DNA of 64,000 nt from Verrucomicrobiota bacterium (GCA_018970725.1 JAGWVU010000014.1:37145-101144); one strand, 5' to 3'. Shown: positions 40,957 through 50,287, counted from the stretch's first letter. Made by a program: numbers and translations. The notes: generated from the letters alone by a model not told the origin.

Positions 40957-42108
40957 GTGCCCACCGTCCAGATCAAGACCGTCAGTTTCCACCCCTCGAT
41001 CTGGCCGAAGATGATCGGCGAGGTTTCGCGCGACGCCAAACCGGGGGATTTGGTGCGGGTGTTGGGGAAGGACGGTGCGCCGTTCGGTTGGGGGCTCTGG
41101 AATCCGAGGACGCGGATTCCGTTGCGGATCGTGGCGCACACGGCGGAAGACTTGGATGAATCTTTCTTCGAGGGCGCGATCCGGCGGGCGGCGGAGTTGC
41201 GGCGCGGCATTTTGGAATTGGACCGGGAGACGGACAGTTATCGGGCGATCAACGGGGGAGCGGACTTTTTGCCGGGGTTGGTGGCAGACAAATTCGGCGA
41301 CGTGCTTTCGGTGGAGATCAGCAGCCTGGCGGTCTGGCAGCGGTTGCCGGGTTGGCTGCCGTTGTTGCACGAGTTGTTCGGGACGAGCCGGGTGGTGGTG
41401 GACATCGATGAGGAGATCGGGCGGGTGGAGAACATTCCGGCCCGGGGCGGGGTGGAGTCCGCGGGCGTGCGCGGCTTAAAAATCCGGGAGCACAACGTGC
41501 GGTATGAAGTTGATTTCAGTTCCGGGCACAAGACGGGATTTTTCTGTGACCAGCGGGAAAATCGCAAGAAACTGGGCGGGCTGGCCAAGGGGCGGACGGT
41601 GCTTGATCTCTGTTGTTACACCGGAGGTTTTTCGATTCATGCGGCCCTCGGCGGGGCCCGGGAAGTCACGGCGGTGGATCTGGATGAGACCGCGGTGGAG
41701 ATGGCCAAACGGAATGCGAACCTGAATCAGGTGAAGATCAGGTTCACGCATGCCGATGCCTTCACCTGGATGCGGACGATGATTGAGAACGGGCGCAAAT
41801 GGGATCTGGTGGTGGCGGATCCGCCGAAGTTCATCCAGGGGAAAGAGGATGAGAAGGGGATGGGGAAATACGCCGACCTCAACAAACTGGCGGTGGATCT
41901 GGTGGCCCCGGGCGGTCTTTTCGTGACCTGTTCCTGTTCCGGCCAGCTCTCGGCCGAGGCCTTTGAATACGCGGTGATCACGGCGGCGCACAAGCGGCAG
42001 AAGCGGCTGCAAATCATCGACCGGACCGGAGCGGGTCCGGATCATCCCACCCTGTCCAATTACCCGGAGTCGCGTTACCTCAAGGTGATTTGGGCGCGCG
42101 TCGTCTGA
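40957..42108 (+). CDS. Class I SAM-dependent rRNA methyltransferase with PUA domain (RlmI-like)
   Basis: A 383-residue protein matching 23S rRNA m5C methyltransferase RlmI. The N-terminal PUA-like part is KTVSFHPSIWPKMIGEV to GAPFGWGLWNPRT, then NGGADFLPGLVADKFGD, GHKTGFFCDQRENRK, the SAM motif VLDLCCYTGGFSIHAALGG and VDLDETAVEMAKRN. The catalytic loop is VVADPPKFIQGKED, with CSCSGQ downstream. The frame extends far upstream, but GTG at 40957 is the best start because the region before it is antisense to the Tm-1-like gene. A second, PUA-less paralogue lies at 16693. Confidence 0.88.
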   Translation: MPTVQIKTVSFHPSIWPKMIGEVSRDAKPGDLVRVLGKDGAPFGWGLWNPRTRIPLRIVAHTAEDLDESFFEGAIRRAAELRRGILELDRETDSYRAINGGADFLPGLVADKFGDVLSVEISSLAVWQRLPGWLPLLHELFGTSRVVVDIDEEIGRVENIPARGGVESAGVRGLKIREHNVRYEVDFSSGHKTGFFCDQRENRKKLGGLAKGRTVLDLCCYTGGFSIHAALGGAREVTAVDLDETAVEMAKRNANLNQVKIRFTHADAFTWMRTMIENGRKWDLVVADPPKFIQGKEDEKGMGKYADLNKLAVDLVAPGGLFVTCSCSGQLSAEAFEYAVITAAHKRQKRLQIIDRTGAGPDHPTLSNYPESRYLKVIWARVV

Positions 42109-42118
42109 GCGGAGGCTG

Positions 42119-43621
42119 TCAGGAGCCGGGCAGCCGATTCAAGGTGTAGAATGCCCGGGGATCGAGGAGCGGGGCCCCGGCGGCGGAGCGGAGTCCCGGC
42201 GCATGGAGTTCATGCACATACAACTCGCGCAGCCCGGAACAACGGAGGCGGACGGAAAGTCCATCGGCGGCGGGTTCCGCGGAACGGATGGTGACCGGAA
42301 GCGTGTCCATTTCATCGCTGCCGTAGGCGGAGCTGTGGAGGTAGGTGAAGCTGGTCATTTGCCAGGAGTCCGGCCGAGAGGCGGAGCGCGGATCCACGGG
42401 CTCGGTGAAGGTGAGCTCGAAGCCGTCGGGCTTGGCCCGCATCTCGCGGATGGCGAACCCCTGCTTCCCGGTCCAGCGCACCCGTTGCAAGCCGTAGGCG
42501 CGGTTCCCGAGGGACGACCACCCCCGATTGGTCATGCCGACGAAGAGGCTGCCGTCCGGGGCGAAGGCGAGCCGCAACACGGCCGAGGGGAACCCGTCGA
42601 GGAAAGAGAAACAGGCCCCCTGCCATTCGCCCCCGACCTTCTCCAGAAAGACGCGGTGGATCGCGGAATTGGTGAATTCCCCGACGAGCAATTGTCCCTC
42701 GAACGGTCCGAACTTGCCGCCGGTGTCGATCAGTTGGAGATCGGTGGCACTGCGGCCCATCTTGTTGTAAGGCAGCCAGACTGCGGCCGGGACCATCTCG
42801 GGCAGGGCGCGAACCGCTTCCGGGTAGAGAACGTTCGCGGGCATGGGGGCGGAGAGTTTCAGGGGAGACCCGGGCAGAGCCGCGGAGGCGATGCCCTCGG
42901 GGTTGGTGTGGAAGACTCCCTTGCGGAGGTGGTGGATCGGTGTGGCGGGCACCCAGGTGCCTTGCTGATCCGTGACGAAGAGATCCCCCTCCCGGTTCGT
43001 TCCCATGCCGCTGGGGGACCGGAGGCCGGCGCTTTGGGGCAGGATTTCTCCGTCAGGGGAGGCGATGAGGGACCAGCCGCGCCACCCCTTGGTATTGTCC
43101 GAGTGTTCCCCCATGTCGAGATTCAGGGTGATCCAGAGATGGCCCGCCCCGTCCCGCTCCGGTCCGTAGGCATACCCATGATAGGCCCCGGTGACTCCCC
43201 AGCCGCGCGCGGCGGTGCGGTATTCGTCCGCCCGACCGTCGCCATCGGTGTCGCGCAGTCGGGTCAGCTCGGCGCGTTGGGCCACCAAAAAGCCATCGCC
43301 ATCCGGGAGCAGCCCGAGCGGTTCTTGCAAGCCGCTGGCGAACAAGGTGTATGTCATCGCGGCCGGGTCGTCCCCGAGCACGCCGTCGATGAACCAGATT
43401 TCTCCCTTGCGGATGGCCACCCCGAGGCGGTCCGGACCGATCCAGCAGAGCCCGCTCACCTCGAGGACCAGGCCTTTCCCCGGTTTCCAATCCTGGTCGC
43501 GGGAGTTGGAGCCGGTCGATGCAGTGAGAATATCGAGACGCTGGTAACTCGTTTCCGGTCCGGCGGGGCTCGAGACCGTGAGGTGGAGAAGGAGCGCGGC
43601 GATGGAGATCCTGCTTCTCAT
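42119..43621 (-). CDS. Secreted beta-propeller dehydrogenase-like protein
   Basis: A 500-residue exported protein with a six-bladed-propeller type pattern as in PVC membrane-bound dehydrogenases and sorbosone-dehydrogenase-like proteins: SGLQEPLGLLPDGDGFLVAQ, ELTRLRDTDGDGRADEYRT, GHLWITLNLDMG, GLRSPSGMGTNREGDLFVTD and LRLAFAPDGSLFVGMTNRGW. ATG at 43621 overlaps the preceding stop by ATGA, which decides the start against an ATG at 43630. No heme motif is present. Its upstream partner carries five hemes, so the pair may form an electron-transfer module. Confidence 0.82.
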   Translation of the reverse strand: MRSRISIAALLLHLTVSSPAGPETSYQRLDILTASTGSNSRDQDWKPGKGLVLEVSGLCWIGPDRLGVAIRKGEIWFIDGVLGDDPAAMTYTLFASGLQEPLGLLPDGDGFLVAQRAELTRLRDTDGDGRADEYRTAARGWGVTGAYHGYAYGPERDGAGHLWITLNLDMGEHSDNTKGWRGWSLIASPDGEILPQSAGLRSPSGMGTNREGDLFVTDQQGTWVPATPIHHLRKGVFHTNPEGIASAALPGSPLKLSAPMPANVLYPEAVRALPEMVPAAVWLPYNKMGRSATDLQLIDTGGKFGPFEGQLLVGEFTNSAIHRVFLEKVGGEWQGACFSFLDGFPSAVLRLAFAPDGSLFVGMTNRGWSSLGNRAYGLQRVRWTGKQGFAIREMRAKPDGFELTFTEPVDPRSASRPDSWQMTSFTYLHSSAYGSDEMDTLPVTIRSAEPAADGLSVRLRCSGLRELYVHELHAPGLRSAAGAPLLDPRAFYTLNRLPGS

Positions 43622-45654
43622 GGTTTCCAACGGTAAACAAAGCAGCGCTTGGCGGGGGCACCGGCCGGTTCTTCAATGACCGCGGCACCGGACGGGTGGG
43701 TCCAGACCGGCTCGACAAGGGGGCCGGTCCAACTCAACTCCCGGCGCAAGGCTCCGTCCCGCGCGGAGAAATGTTCCGCGATCTCCACGCCGCCGGTCTC
43801 AAGAAGGAAAACCGGGGAGCCATCCGGTTCGAGCCGGTAGCCCCGGAAGCGAATCGCCGGGGTTTGAGGCTCCGAAGGCCAGTCGAGGATGTCGGTGCCG
43901 AGCGGCTCCTCGAAGGGCGCGGCCCGGACGAACCAGGTGGAATAGGCATCGAAAAAGCGGCCGCGCCACATCCGCGCCGGTTGGCCGGTCTCTCCGTTGT
44001 AAGCCAGATTCACGCCCCCGGGGAACCCGGCCAGAATGGCTTGGGGACCTGCCCCGTGGAGAAAGGCGCGCTGCACGATGGCGCGGTCCTTCGGGATGAG
44101 TTCGAACGCCCCGGAAGCCAGGTCCGGAAAACCGGCGGGCAAACCCTCACCCTTGGCGATGAAGGCCCAGATGGAGGCGATCTGTCGTTCCGGATCCCCC
44201 TCGAGAACGTCCGGGATCATCGATTTTCCGCCGGGCCAGAGGGGCGGCATCAGGGTGCCAGGACGGTAGGCCGCCGGATCGAGCAGATAGGTGCGGAACC
44301 ACTCCGGCTGCAGGCGCTTTTCCAAGGCGCTGAGGTCCAGAGCCTGGATCCCGAGGGAGGGGCGGGAACCCCAGGTATGGCAGGTGATGCAATTCACGCC
44401 GCCCTGCGTCCCCAACAACGTTCGCCCCGCCTCCAGATCGGTTCGGGATTCGTCCACCATCGGCGGGAGGGGATGGGCTTCTTGAAAGGCCGCCGCCAAG
44501 ACCGCCGCCTGGGCGGGATAGAGCGGCATCCGGGTCGAGAGATAGGGCCTGACCCGGTTGCCGCCCTTGAGCACCCCGTCCAGCCAGCCGGGTTGGAGCT
44601 TGTGCCCGATCCCGGTGAGGGGCGGCGGGAGGCGACCGCTGTCGCCCAAGGCCTCGTCGCCCACAAAGTAGCGCCCGCGAGCCGGATCCGGCCCCCCGGT
44701 TCCTTGGTCGCTATGGCAGGCCAGACAGTTCAGGGCATGGATCGGGGAGGGAGTTCCGTCGGGGGCTTGCAGGGCTTTTCGCTGCGCCTCGTTCAAGTCG
44801 TAAAACGGGAGTTCCCCGCCCCGCCCGGCCGTCAGGCAACCGCCGGAGGCATCGGCAATCGGGACCGTGGCGACGACCGCGCCCGGTTCATGGCAGGCGG
44901 CACAGCGCATCCGGGCGTAAATTTCCGCGCCCCTGGCCACGAGGGCTGGATCCGGAGAGAAACGCCCGAGTTTGGCGGCGTTGCGGGGATCGCTGTCTTG
45001 GAAATCGAGGAGATGGGCCGCGATGTCGGTGGCTTCCGTTGGTTTCAGTCCGAACCCGGGCATGCGTCCATCCGGGCGGACGGCGGCCGGGGCCTCGAGG
45101 AAGCGGGCGAGGGACTCCAAGCTGTATTTGTCCCGGAGTTGGGGAAAGGCGACCGCAGCGTAAGTGGCCTCTCCGGGTTGCGGACGGCCGGCGGGCGGAT
45201 GGAAATCCGGTGAGGGATCATGGCAGGCGGCACAGCCGATGGTGTGATAAAGCTCGCTGCCGCGTTCCGCGTTAACGTCCTTGCCGAGTTCCCGTTTTTT
45301 GGCGGAGGGCGGCTTGAGGCTGAGGAGGTAATGGAGAACCGGTTCGATCCTTGGATCGTCGGGGCCTGAAAACAGGGAGGGCATGTTCGATCCGGGGCGG
45401 GAAGCCCGGGGATCCGCCAGAAAGGAGCGCACCCAATCCGGCCGGGCGCGCTGGGCCAACCCGGGGAGGAGCGGGGCCTGGCGCGGCAGACCGGGGCGCG
45501 GGCCCGGATGGCAGTTGGCGCAACCGAGTTCGAGAAACAGGAGCGCCCCGCCGGTCGGGCCGGGAAACCGGTCAAAACCGGGGACGAGGGGGGCAGCCGT
45601 CGCGTTCAGGGCGACCGCGAGAAGCCCGCAGGCGATCAGGCGCGCGAGAGGCAT
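43618..45654 (-). CDS. Secreted five-heme c-type cytochrome
   Basis: A 678-residue exported protein with five CxxCH sites: CANCH (C45), CAACH (about C141), CAACH (about C251), CLACH (about C310) and CITCH (about C422). A signal peptide (LIACGLLAVALNATA) precedes them. The last 200 residues lack heme sites and form a beta-rich domain (GETGQPARMWRGRFFD; RFRGYRLEPDGSPVFL). It overlaps the next gene by 4 bases and begins 19 bases inside the preceding isomerase, so all three are one operon. Likely an electron carrier for the propeller protein. Confidence 0.88.
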   Translation of the reverse strand: MPLARLIACGLLAVALNATAAPLVPGFDRFPGPTGGALLFLELGCANCHPGPRPGLPRQAPLLPGLAQRARPDWVRSFLADPRASRPGSNMPSLFSGPDDPRIEPVLHYLLSLKPPSAKKRELGKDVNAERGSELYHTIGCAACHDPSPDFHPPAGRPQPGEATYAAVAFPQLRDKYSLESLARFLEAPAAVRPDGRMPGFGLKPTEATDIAAHLLDFQDSDPRNAAKLGRFSPDPALVARGAEIYARMRCAACHEPGAVVATVPIADASGGCLTAGRGGELPFYDLNEAQRKALQAPDGTPSPIHALNCLACHSDQGTGGPDPARGRYFVGDEALGDSGRLPPPLTGIGHKLQPGWLDGVLKGGNRVRPYLSTRMPLYPAQAAVLAAAFQEAHPLPPMVDESRTDLEAGRTLLGTQGGVNCITCHTWGSRPSLGIQALDLSALEKRLQPEWFRTYLLDPAAYRPGTLMPPLWPGGKSMIPDVLEGDPERQIASIWAFIAKGEGLPAGFPDLASGAFELIPKDRAIVQRAFLHGAGPQAILAGFPGGVNLAYNGETGQPARMWRGRFFDAYSTWFVRAAPFEEPLGTDILDWPSEPQTPAIRFRGYRLEPDGSPVFLLETGGVEIAEHFSARDGALRRELSWTGPLVEPVWTHPSGAAVIEEPAGAPAKRCFVYRWKP

Positions 45655-46556
45655 TTCTCGATGTAGTCGCGCGATTCGTTGATGGCATCGGTGATGGCGG
45701 CGACGGTGGGCAGGATCGGCACGCCACGCGGGGTGGGGTGCATGAAGATTTCGACGAAGCCCTCGAAGGCGATTGCCCGGAGGGCGGCCACGACGGGCGT
45801 GTAATCGAGGGGGCCGCGCCCGGGCAACTGCTTCAATTCGATCTCCTTGGCGACCTTTTGCGAGGAGCCGATGCCGTGTTCCTGGAAATAAACGAACGGG
45901 AGATTTTTCTTTCCGAGGGTGCGGATGAGATCAGGAATCTGGTCGGTGGCGGTGTGGAGGTGATGGGGAGCGAGGGCGACTCCGAGCGCGGGGTGATCGT
46001 TCAGTTCGGCGAAGCGCCGGATGGAATCCGGTGAGGAGAGGAGCTGGTTGGAATGATTCTCCACGGCGATGACCAGTCCGTGCCGGGCGGCGGCGTCGGC
46101 ATGGGGTTTCATCTTCTCCAGAAAATCCTTCATGAGGGGCTTGATTTCGGCGGGCGGGACATCCTTGGGGCCGGAAGAGCCGCAGACGAGAACCTTGCCG
46201 CCAAAGCGTTGCAGCACCGGCATTTCGGGCTGCAGGCCGAAGCAGCCGAGCGGGTAACGCGTGGAGACGGCCACCTTGACGCCCGCTTTCTCGAAAAGCG
46301 CGGCGGCGGCCTCGATGCCCATGGCCTCGACTTCCTCCCGCTGGGTTCCGTGCGGCTTGCCCCAGAGATCGAGTCCGACCGAACCGGTTTTCGCCACTTC
46401 CGGGAGGATCTCGGTCAGCTTCATGTCCCCATACAGGGCGGAGGAGAGGACATGGCGCAGGGTGAAGGTGGGCTCGGTCTGGGCGCGGGCGATTCCGGCG
46501 AGGGAAGCGGGGGCGGCGCAGGAGGCCAGGGTTTTCAGGGCATGACGACGGTTCAT
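45636..46556 (-). CDS. Secreted sugar phosphate isomerase/epimerase (TIM barrel)
   Basis: A 306-residue TIM-barrel protein with a Tat-like or Sec leader (MNRRHALKTLASCAAPASLA). Candidate metal ligands: GLVIAVENHSNQLL, VALAPHHLHTATDQ, LPFVYFQEHG and EGFVEIFMHPTPRG. It differs from the copy at 2113. The gene leads the heme/propeller operon, overlapping the cytochrome by 19 bases, which suggests a sugar-oxidation pathway in the periplasm. Confidence 0.82.
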   Translation of the reverse strand: MNRRHALKTLASCAAPASLAGIARAQTEPTFTLRHVLSSALYGDMKLTEILPEVAKTGSVGLDLWGKPHGTQREEVEAMGIEAAAALFEKAGVKVAVSTRYPLGCFGLQPEMPVLQRFGGKVLVCGSSGPKDVPPAEIKPLMKDFLEKMKPHADAAARHGLVIAVENHSNQLLSSPDSIRRFAELNDHPALGVALAPHHLHTATDQIPDLIRTLGKKNLPFVYFQEHGIGSSQKVAKEIELKQLPGRGPLDYTPVVAALRAIAFEGFVEIFMHPTPRGVPILPTVAAITDAINESRDYIEKCLSRA

Positions 46557-46600
46557 GGAAAAGGGGGGAGGTTGCCGACAGAGCTTGCCGTGGCACTGGC

Positions 46601-46846
46601 CTATTCGGACTTCGGAGGTTCAATCTGGATGAGATCCGCAGGCTTTTTCTTCACGGCCACGAGGGCTAGGATGCCTCCGAGGCAAGGCACGAGCCAGATG
46701 AAGGCGAGCCAGGCGGGGACGGCAACGCCCTCGAGGCGATCGATGACGCGGCGAGTGGCCAGAACGCTGCAAACAAGGAAGAGGAGGAGCCCGAGGAATC
46801 CTTCCGGAATCCCCCCGAAGATGAATCCCAGCAGGGGTGTGGTCAT
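46601..46846 (-). CDS. Small membrane protein (PLDc_N-like)
   Basis: An 81-residue protein with two hydrophobic helices: LLGFIFGGIPEGFLGLLLFL near the N-terminus and WLAFIWLVPCLGGILALVAV in the middle. The C-terminus is charged. The pattern, including the Pro between the halves, fits the phospholipase-D nuclease N-terminal type membrane domain. It lies 44 bases upstream of the sugar-isomerase gene on the same strand. Function unknown. Confidence 0.6.
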   Translation of the reverse strand: MTTPLLGFIFGGIPEGFLGLLLFLVCSVLATRRVIDRLEGVAVPAWLAFIWLVPCLGGILALVAVKKKPADLIQIEPPKSE

Positions 46847-46912
46847 GGGAAAAAATCACCCCGGCAAGCCGGGTTTGCCACTACAAAGAACGAAATCGGT
46901 TGCAATGCCCGG

Positions 46913-47884
46913 TCATTTCCAGACCACCTGGGCCTTGGGAAGGGCTTTTTCCAGTTCCTTGGCACCCTTCTCGGTCACCGAGGTCTTCCAGAGATAGACG
47001 GAGCGCAGCGCCTTGAGTTTCGCGAGCTCGGGGATCCCGGCGTCGCTCACCCCGGTATCGTAAAGGTTCAGGTAGGTGAGGTTGGGCAGGCCGACCAAGT
47101 GCTTGAGGCCGGCATCAGTGATCTTGGTTCCGTGCAGATCGAGGCGGGTGAGCCGGGGCAGCCCCTTGAGCGGGGCCAAACCGGAGTCGGTCACGGCCGA
47201 GCGGGAGATATCCAGATGGGTCAACTGGTTCTTGACCGCGGTGATGCTGGCGATTTTTTCATCCGTGGCCTGATCCCGGGTGACGAGGAAATCGACGGCC
47301 AGCAGCGGGCTCGAGGCGGCGAGAGGCGCGACCCGTCCACCGGCGGCGGTGACCTTGCCCAGATCCGCTTCCGGGGCCGGGGCGAGGCCCTTGAGGAGAG
47401 CGTCATAGTGGGTCTGGATCCAGGAGACGGGGGCGCTCGGAACGGAGGCTTTGGCGAGCGGTTGGCCGTCCTTGTTCCCTTCCCAGCTTCCGAAGTCCGC
47501 CCCTTCGGAGATCCACTTGGCCACGAGGTCCTTCTGGACGGAGGTCCACTTCGTGCCCTTGGGCGGCATGAAATCGTCGTCGTCCTCGGGCAGGAGTGTC
47601 CGTTTCAGGAGTTCGCTTCCAGCGGGATCACCCGGGACAATGATCTTGCCTCCCTCGCCCCCTTGGAGGATGGCCCAGGCGGCATCGAGCCGGAGGTTCC
47701 CCTTGGGCTTTTTGAGTTTGCCGTCCTCTTGGTAGGGGGCGCGATGGCAGTCGAGGCAACTTTTCTCAATCAGCGGCCAGACTTCCTTGGTGAAATCGAT
47801 TTTGGCGGAGGCGGAGAGGGGAAGCAGGAGGAGAGCCGGGAGGAGGACGCTGCACCGGGGTAGGACGGACTGGGACGCTTGCAT
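46913..47884 (-). CDS. Secreted c-type cytochrome with leucine-rich repeats
   Basis: A 323-residue exported protein. A signal peptide is followed by a planctomycete-type cytochrome domain with one heme site (CLDCH) and LRLDAAWAILQGGEGG, IIVPGDPAGSELLKR and DDFMPPKGTKWTS. From about residue 205 there are about four leucine-rich repeats of roughly 24 residues (LTHLDISRSAVTDSGLAPLK; LTRLDLHGTKITDAGLKHLV; LTYLNLYDTGVSDAGIPELA; LRSVYLWKTSVTEKGAKELE). The start at 47884 (MQASQ) begins the signal peptide. Possibly a binding scaffold combined with electron transfer. Confidence 0.82.
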   Translation of the reverse strand: MQASQSVLPRCSVLLPALLLLPLSASAKIDFTKEVWPLIEKSCLDCHRAPYQEDGKLKKPKGNLRLDAAWAILQGGEGGKIIVPGDPAGSELLKRTLLPEDDDDFMPPKGTKWTSVQKDLVAKWISEGADFGSWEGNKDGQPLAKASVPSAPVSWIQTHYDALLKGLAPAPEADLGKVTAAGGRVAPLAASSPLLAVDFLVTRDQATDEKIASITAVKNQLTHLDISRSAVTDSGLAPLKGLPRLTRLDLHGTKITDAGLKHLVGLPNLTYLNLYDTGVSDAGIPELAKLKALRSVYLWKTSVTEKGAKELEKALPKAQVVWK

Positions 47885-48024
47885 GGGAACAACAGGGAGC
47901 CGATACCACACGTGGCAACGAGTGCAAATCTTGCGGGACGGTGATCTGGAGCCGGTGAGGAAAAGATTCACCAGGCCAAATTATGTGTTTCCCTTTTGAG
48001 TCAAATCATCGAGACTTCCGGGTA

Positions 48025-48711
48025 ATGTTCCGCCTCCCCCTCCCGGCTTTTTTTTGGTTGTTGTCGTTATGGTGTTTTTCAGCAGTCGGGGTGGTTTGCG
48101 GAGGTGAGACCGGGCCTTGCAAGTTTCTTGAGTTTTCCGAAGCGGATCAGGCGAAGCTGCGGGCGGGTGAAACGGTGGTTTGGACCCAAAGTTTGCGGCC
48201 GCGGGAGCCGAAGCGGGTGTCGGTCTTGTCCGCGATTCTCCTGTCGGTTCCCTTGAAGGACGCCTGGGCGGTGGTGGATGACAAGGAGGGAGCCTGTGAA
48301 TACATCTCCGATCTGGAGAAGTGCCGGATCATTGAAAAACATGGCAACGAGGAGCTGGTGGAGCAGACCACCCGCCCCCCCGGAGCCCCGCGCTCCTTTA
48401 CCTACCGGTTGCGGCACGAGGCCAGTTTTCCGACCCGGATGGATTTCCGCCGGGAGAGCGGGGATTTGCGGGACATCGAGGGTTCCTGGATTTTCGATCA
48501 GGTCGATTCCGGGACCCGGACGCTGTTGATTTACGCCCTGCACATTGATGCCGGGGTGTTGGTGCCGCAACGTTTGATCCGGCGTTCTCAGGAGAAGCAG
48601 CTTCCGGCGGTGTTGGTGGCGATCCGGGAACGTCTGGCCTTCCAGAAAGCGGAGGGCATGTGCTGCCAACCGTCGGAGATCGGGCCGGTTGCCGTTCCGG
48701 TCGTTCCTTGA
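48025..48711 (+). CDS. Secreted SRPBCC/START-like protein
   Basis: A 228-residue exported protein with a signal peptide (FRLPLPAFFWLLSLWCFSAV) and a START-like fold seen in the SRPBCC superfamily: LLSVPLKDAWAVVDDKEGAC, EYISDLEKCRIIEKHGNEEL and DIEGSWIFDQVDSGTRTLL. Such domains bind hydrophobic ligands. The start at 48025 is preferred to 47983, since the signal peptide begins there. It is convergent with the D-threonine aldolase-like gene, 3 bases away. The ligand is unknown. Confidence 0.75.
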   Translation: MFRLPLPAFFWLLSLWCFSAVGVVCGGETGPCKFLEFSEADQAKLRAGETVVWTQSLRPREPKRVSVLSAILLSVPLKDAWAVVDDKEGACEYISDLEKCRIIEKHGNEELVEQTTRPPGAPRSFTYRLRHEASFPTRMDFRRESGDLRDIEGSWIFDQVDSGTRTLLIYALHIDAGVLVPQRLIRRSQEKQLPAVLVAIRERLAFQKAEGMCCQPSEIGPVAVPVVP

Positions 48712-48714
48712 CCG

Positions 48715-49815
48715 TCACACGGTGATGCGGCGGTTCCGCGCGAGCACCGGCCAAGTTTCGCCGGTGGCTTTGCCATCGCGCACCACCACTGTTTCCATGT
48801 GGAGGGCGACGGTGGGGCAGACATGGCCCGGGAGGGCATAGAGTGCGGTCCCGAGTTCGATCGATTCCGTGCCGGGGGCTTCCAGAACGAGGTGTTCCTC
48901 GCTGTGCATCACGGGCTCGGCATCCTTGAGATCGGGAAACGAGGCACGGCGTGCGAGGATGCCTTCGGCGGCCACGGCCTTGTGTCCGAGATCGAGGCAG
49001 AGGCGGCCGACGGTTGGTTTGCTGATGACCCGGGTCAGGAGGCAGACGGCGGGTTCAAAACCGAGGTCCGGATGGCGTCCGCCGTAACCGGCGTCCCAGA
49101 GCAGGGTGGTGCCGGGGCTGCACTCCCAAGTCTCAAGGTTGGCGTGGAGGGCAAAGGTGGGGGAGCCCCCTCCGATCACGGTTTTGGGGCGGATCTCGGC
49201 GACGAGGTCGTGGACCGGTTCAAAGGCCTGCCGCATGGCGCGTTCCCGATCGGCCGGATCGGCGTCGTGGATCTGACCGTCGTAGACGTGCAAGCCTTCA
49301 GCGATGACGCCCGGGGTCGAGGTGGCCTGCCAGTAAAGGCCGGCGGCCTCACCCACCGGAATCCCGGTGCGGTGCATCCCGCAGTCGACATCGATGAAGA
49401 CGCGGAGGGGAGCGTCGCGGAAACGCCGGTCGAGAGCCCAGAGGACCGGTTCGGCGTCGATGATGGCGGCGAACGAGGTTTGCGGGAAAGTTTCCCGGAG
49501 TTTGGCGAGGCGTTCGATATTGGGACCGACCGGCTGGTAGGCGAGGAGGACGTCGCTCGCTCCGCAAGCGGCGGCCAGTTCGGCTTCGGCGATGGTGGCC
49601 GCCTTGTATTTGGTGATGCCGGCCTCGATCTGCAGGTGCATCACCTCCGCCATCTTGTGGGTTTTGACGTGGGGCCGGAGGCGCTCCACCCTGCCGTCCA
49701 CGATTTGCAGCATCCGGCGGATGTTGGCCGCGACGCGATCCGGGTAGATGAGCAGGGCGGGGGAAGGGACGGACCCGGGATTATCGAGCCGATACCAAGA
49801 GGGGCTTTGGTTCAT
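48715..49815 (-). CDS. D-threonine aldolase-like PLP enzyme (DSD1 family)
   Basis: A 366-residue fold-type III PLP enzyme. The Schiff-base Lys is in LRPHVKTHK (K51). IDVDCGMHRTG is in the barrel, and VIGGGSPTF plays the phosphate-binding role. The metal pair typical of D-threonine/D-serine aldolase or dehydratase is present as SEEHLVLE and LPGHVCPT. Reactions could be D-threonine aldol cleavage or D-serine dehydration. The upstream gene is a RidA protein with a 4-base gap; RidA removes reactive enamine/imine intermediates made by PLP enzymes, which fits. Confidence 0.88.
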   Translation of the reverse strand: MNQSPSWYRLDNPGSVPSPALLIYPDRVAANIRRMLQIVDGRVERLRPHVKTHKMAEVMHLQIEAGITKYKAATIAEAELAAACGASDVLLAYQPVGPNIERLAKLRETFPQTSFAAIIDAEPVLWALDRRFRDAPLRVFIDVDCGMHRTGIPVGEAAGLYWQATSTPGVIAEGLHVYDGQIHDADPADRERAMRQAFEPVHDLVAEIRPKTVIGGGSPTFALHANLETWECSPGTTLLWDAGYGGRHPDLGFEPAVCLLTRVISKPTVGRLCLDLGHKAVAAEGILARRASFPDLKDAEPVMHSEEHLVLEAPGTESIELGTALYALPGHVCPTVALHMETVVVRDGKATGETWPVLARNRRITV

Positions 49816-49819
49816 GGGA

Positions 49820-50287
49820 TCAATCGCGCACTTCGATGATGACCTCGATTTCGACGGTCATGTTGCCCGGGAGGGCGTTGGTGCCGATGGCGCTGCGGGC
49901 GGCGATTCCGCGTTCCGGGCCGAAGACATCGGCCATGAGCTGGCTGAAGCCGTTGATGACCATGGGGTGTTGGTGAAAGTCATCGGCCGAGTTGACCAAG
50001 CCGAGCACCTTGATGAGACGGGCGACGCGATCGAGGGAACCCAGGGCGTCCTTCATGGTCCGGAGCAGGGCCAGGCCGGTTTGTTTGGCGGCCTCTTGAC
50101 CGGCGGCGAGATCGAGATCCCGGCCCACTTTGCCGATGATGTAACCGGATTCCCCCCGGTAAGGACCGTGCCCTGAAAGATAGCCGAGCGCGCCGGTTTG
50201 CACGAAGGGTTTGTAGATTCCACCCGGTGGCGGGGAGGGAGGCAGGGTCAATCCGAGTTCGGCGAGCCGGTTGGAGATGGTGTCCAT
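49820..50287 (-). CDS. RidA family (YjgF/YER057c/UK114) protein
   Basis: A 155-residue protein of the RidA superfamily. ATG at 50287 (MDTISNRLAELGL) is preferred to the long frame from 50881. Family landmarks: YLSGHGPYRGESGYIIGKVG, QTGLALLRTMKDALGSLDRV, and SAIGTNALPGNMTVEIEVII, a typical C-terminus. The catalytic Arg of enamine deaminases is not clearly conserved (RSAIGTNALP holds one candidate), so this may be a non-deaminase subgroup. Operon with the D-threonine aldolase-like enzyme. Confidence 0.88.
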   Translation of the reverse strand: MDTISNRLAELGLTLPPSPPPGGIYKPFVQTGALGYLSGHGPYRGESGYIIGKVGRDLDLAAGQEAAKQTGLALLRTMKDALGSLDRVARLIKVLGLVNSADDFHQHPMVINGFSQLMADVFGPERGIAARSAIGTNALPGNMTVEIEVIIEVRD

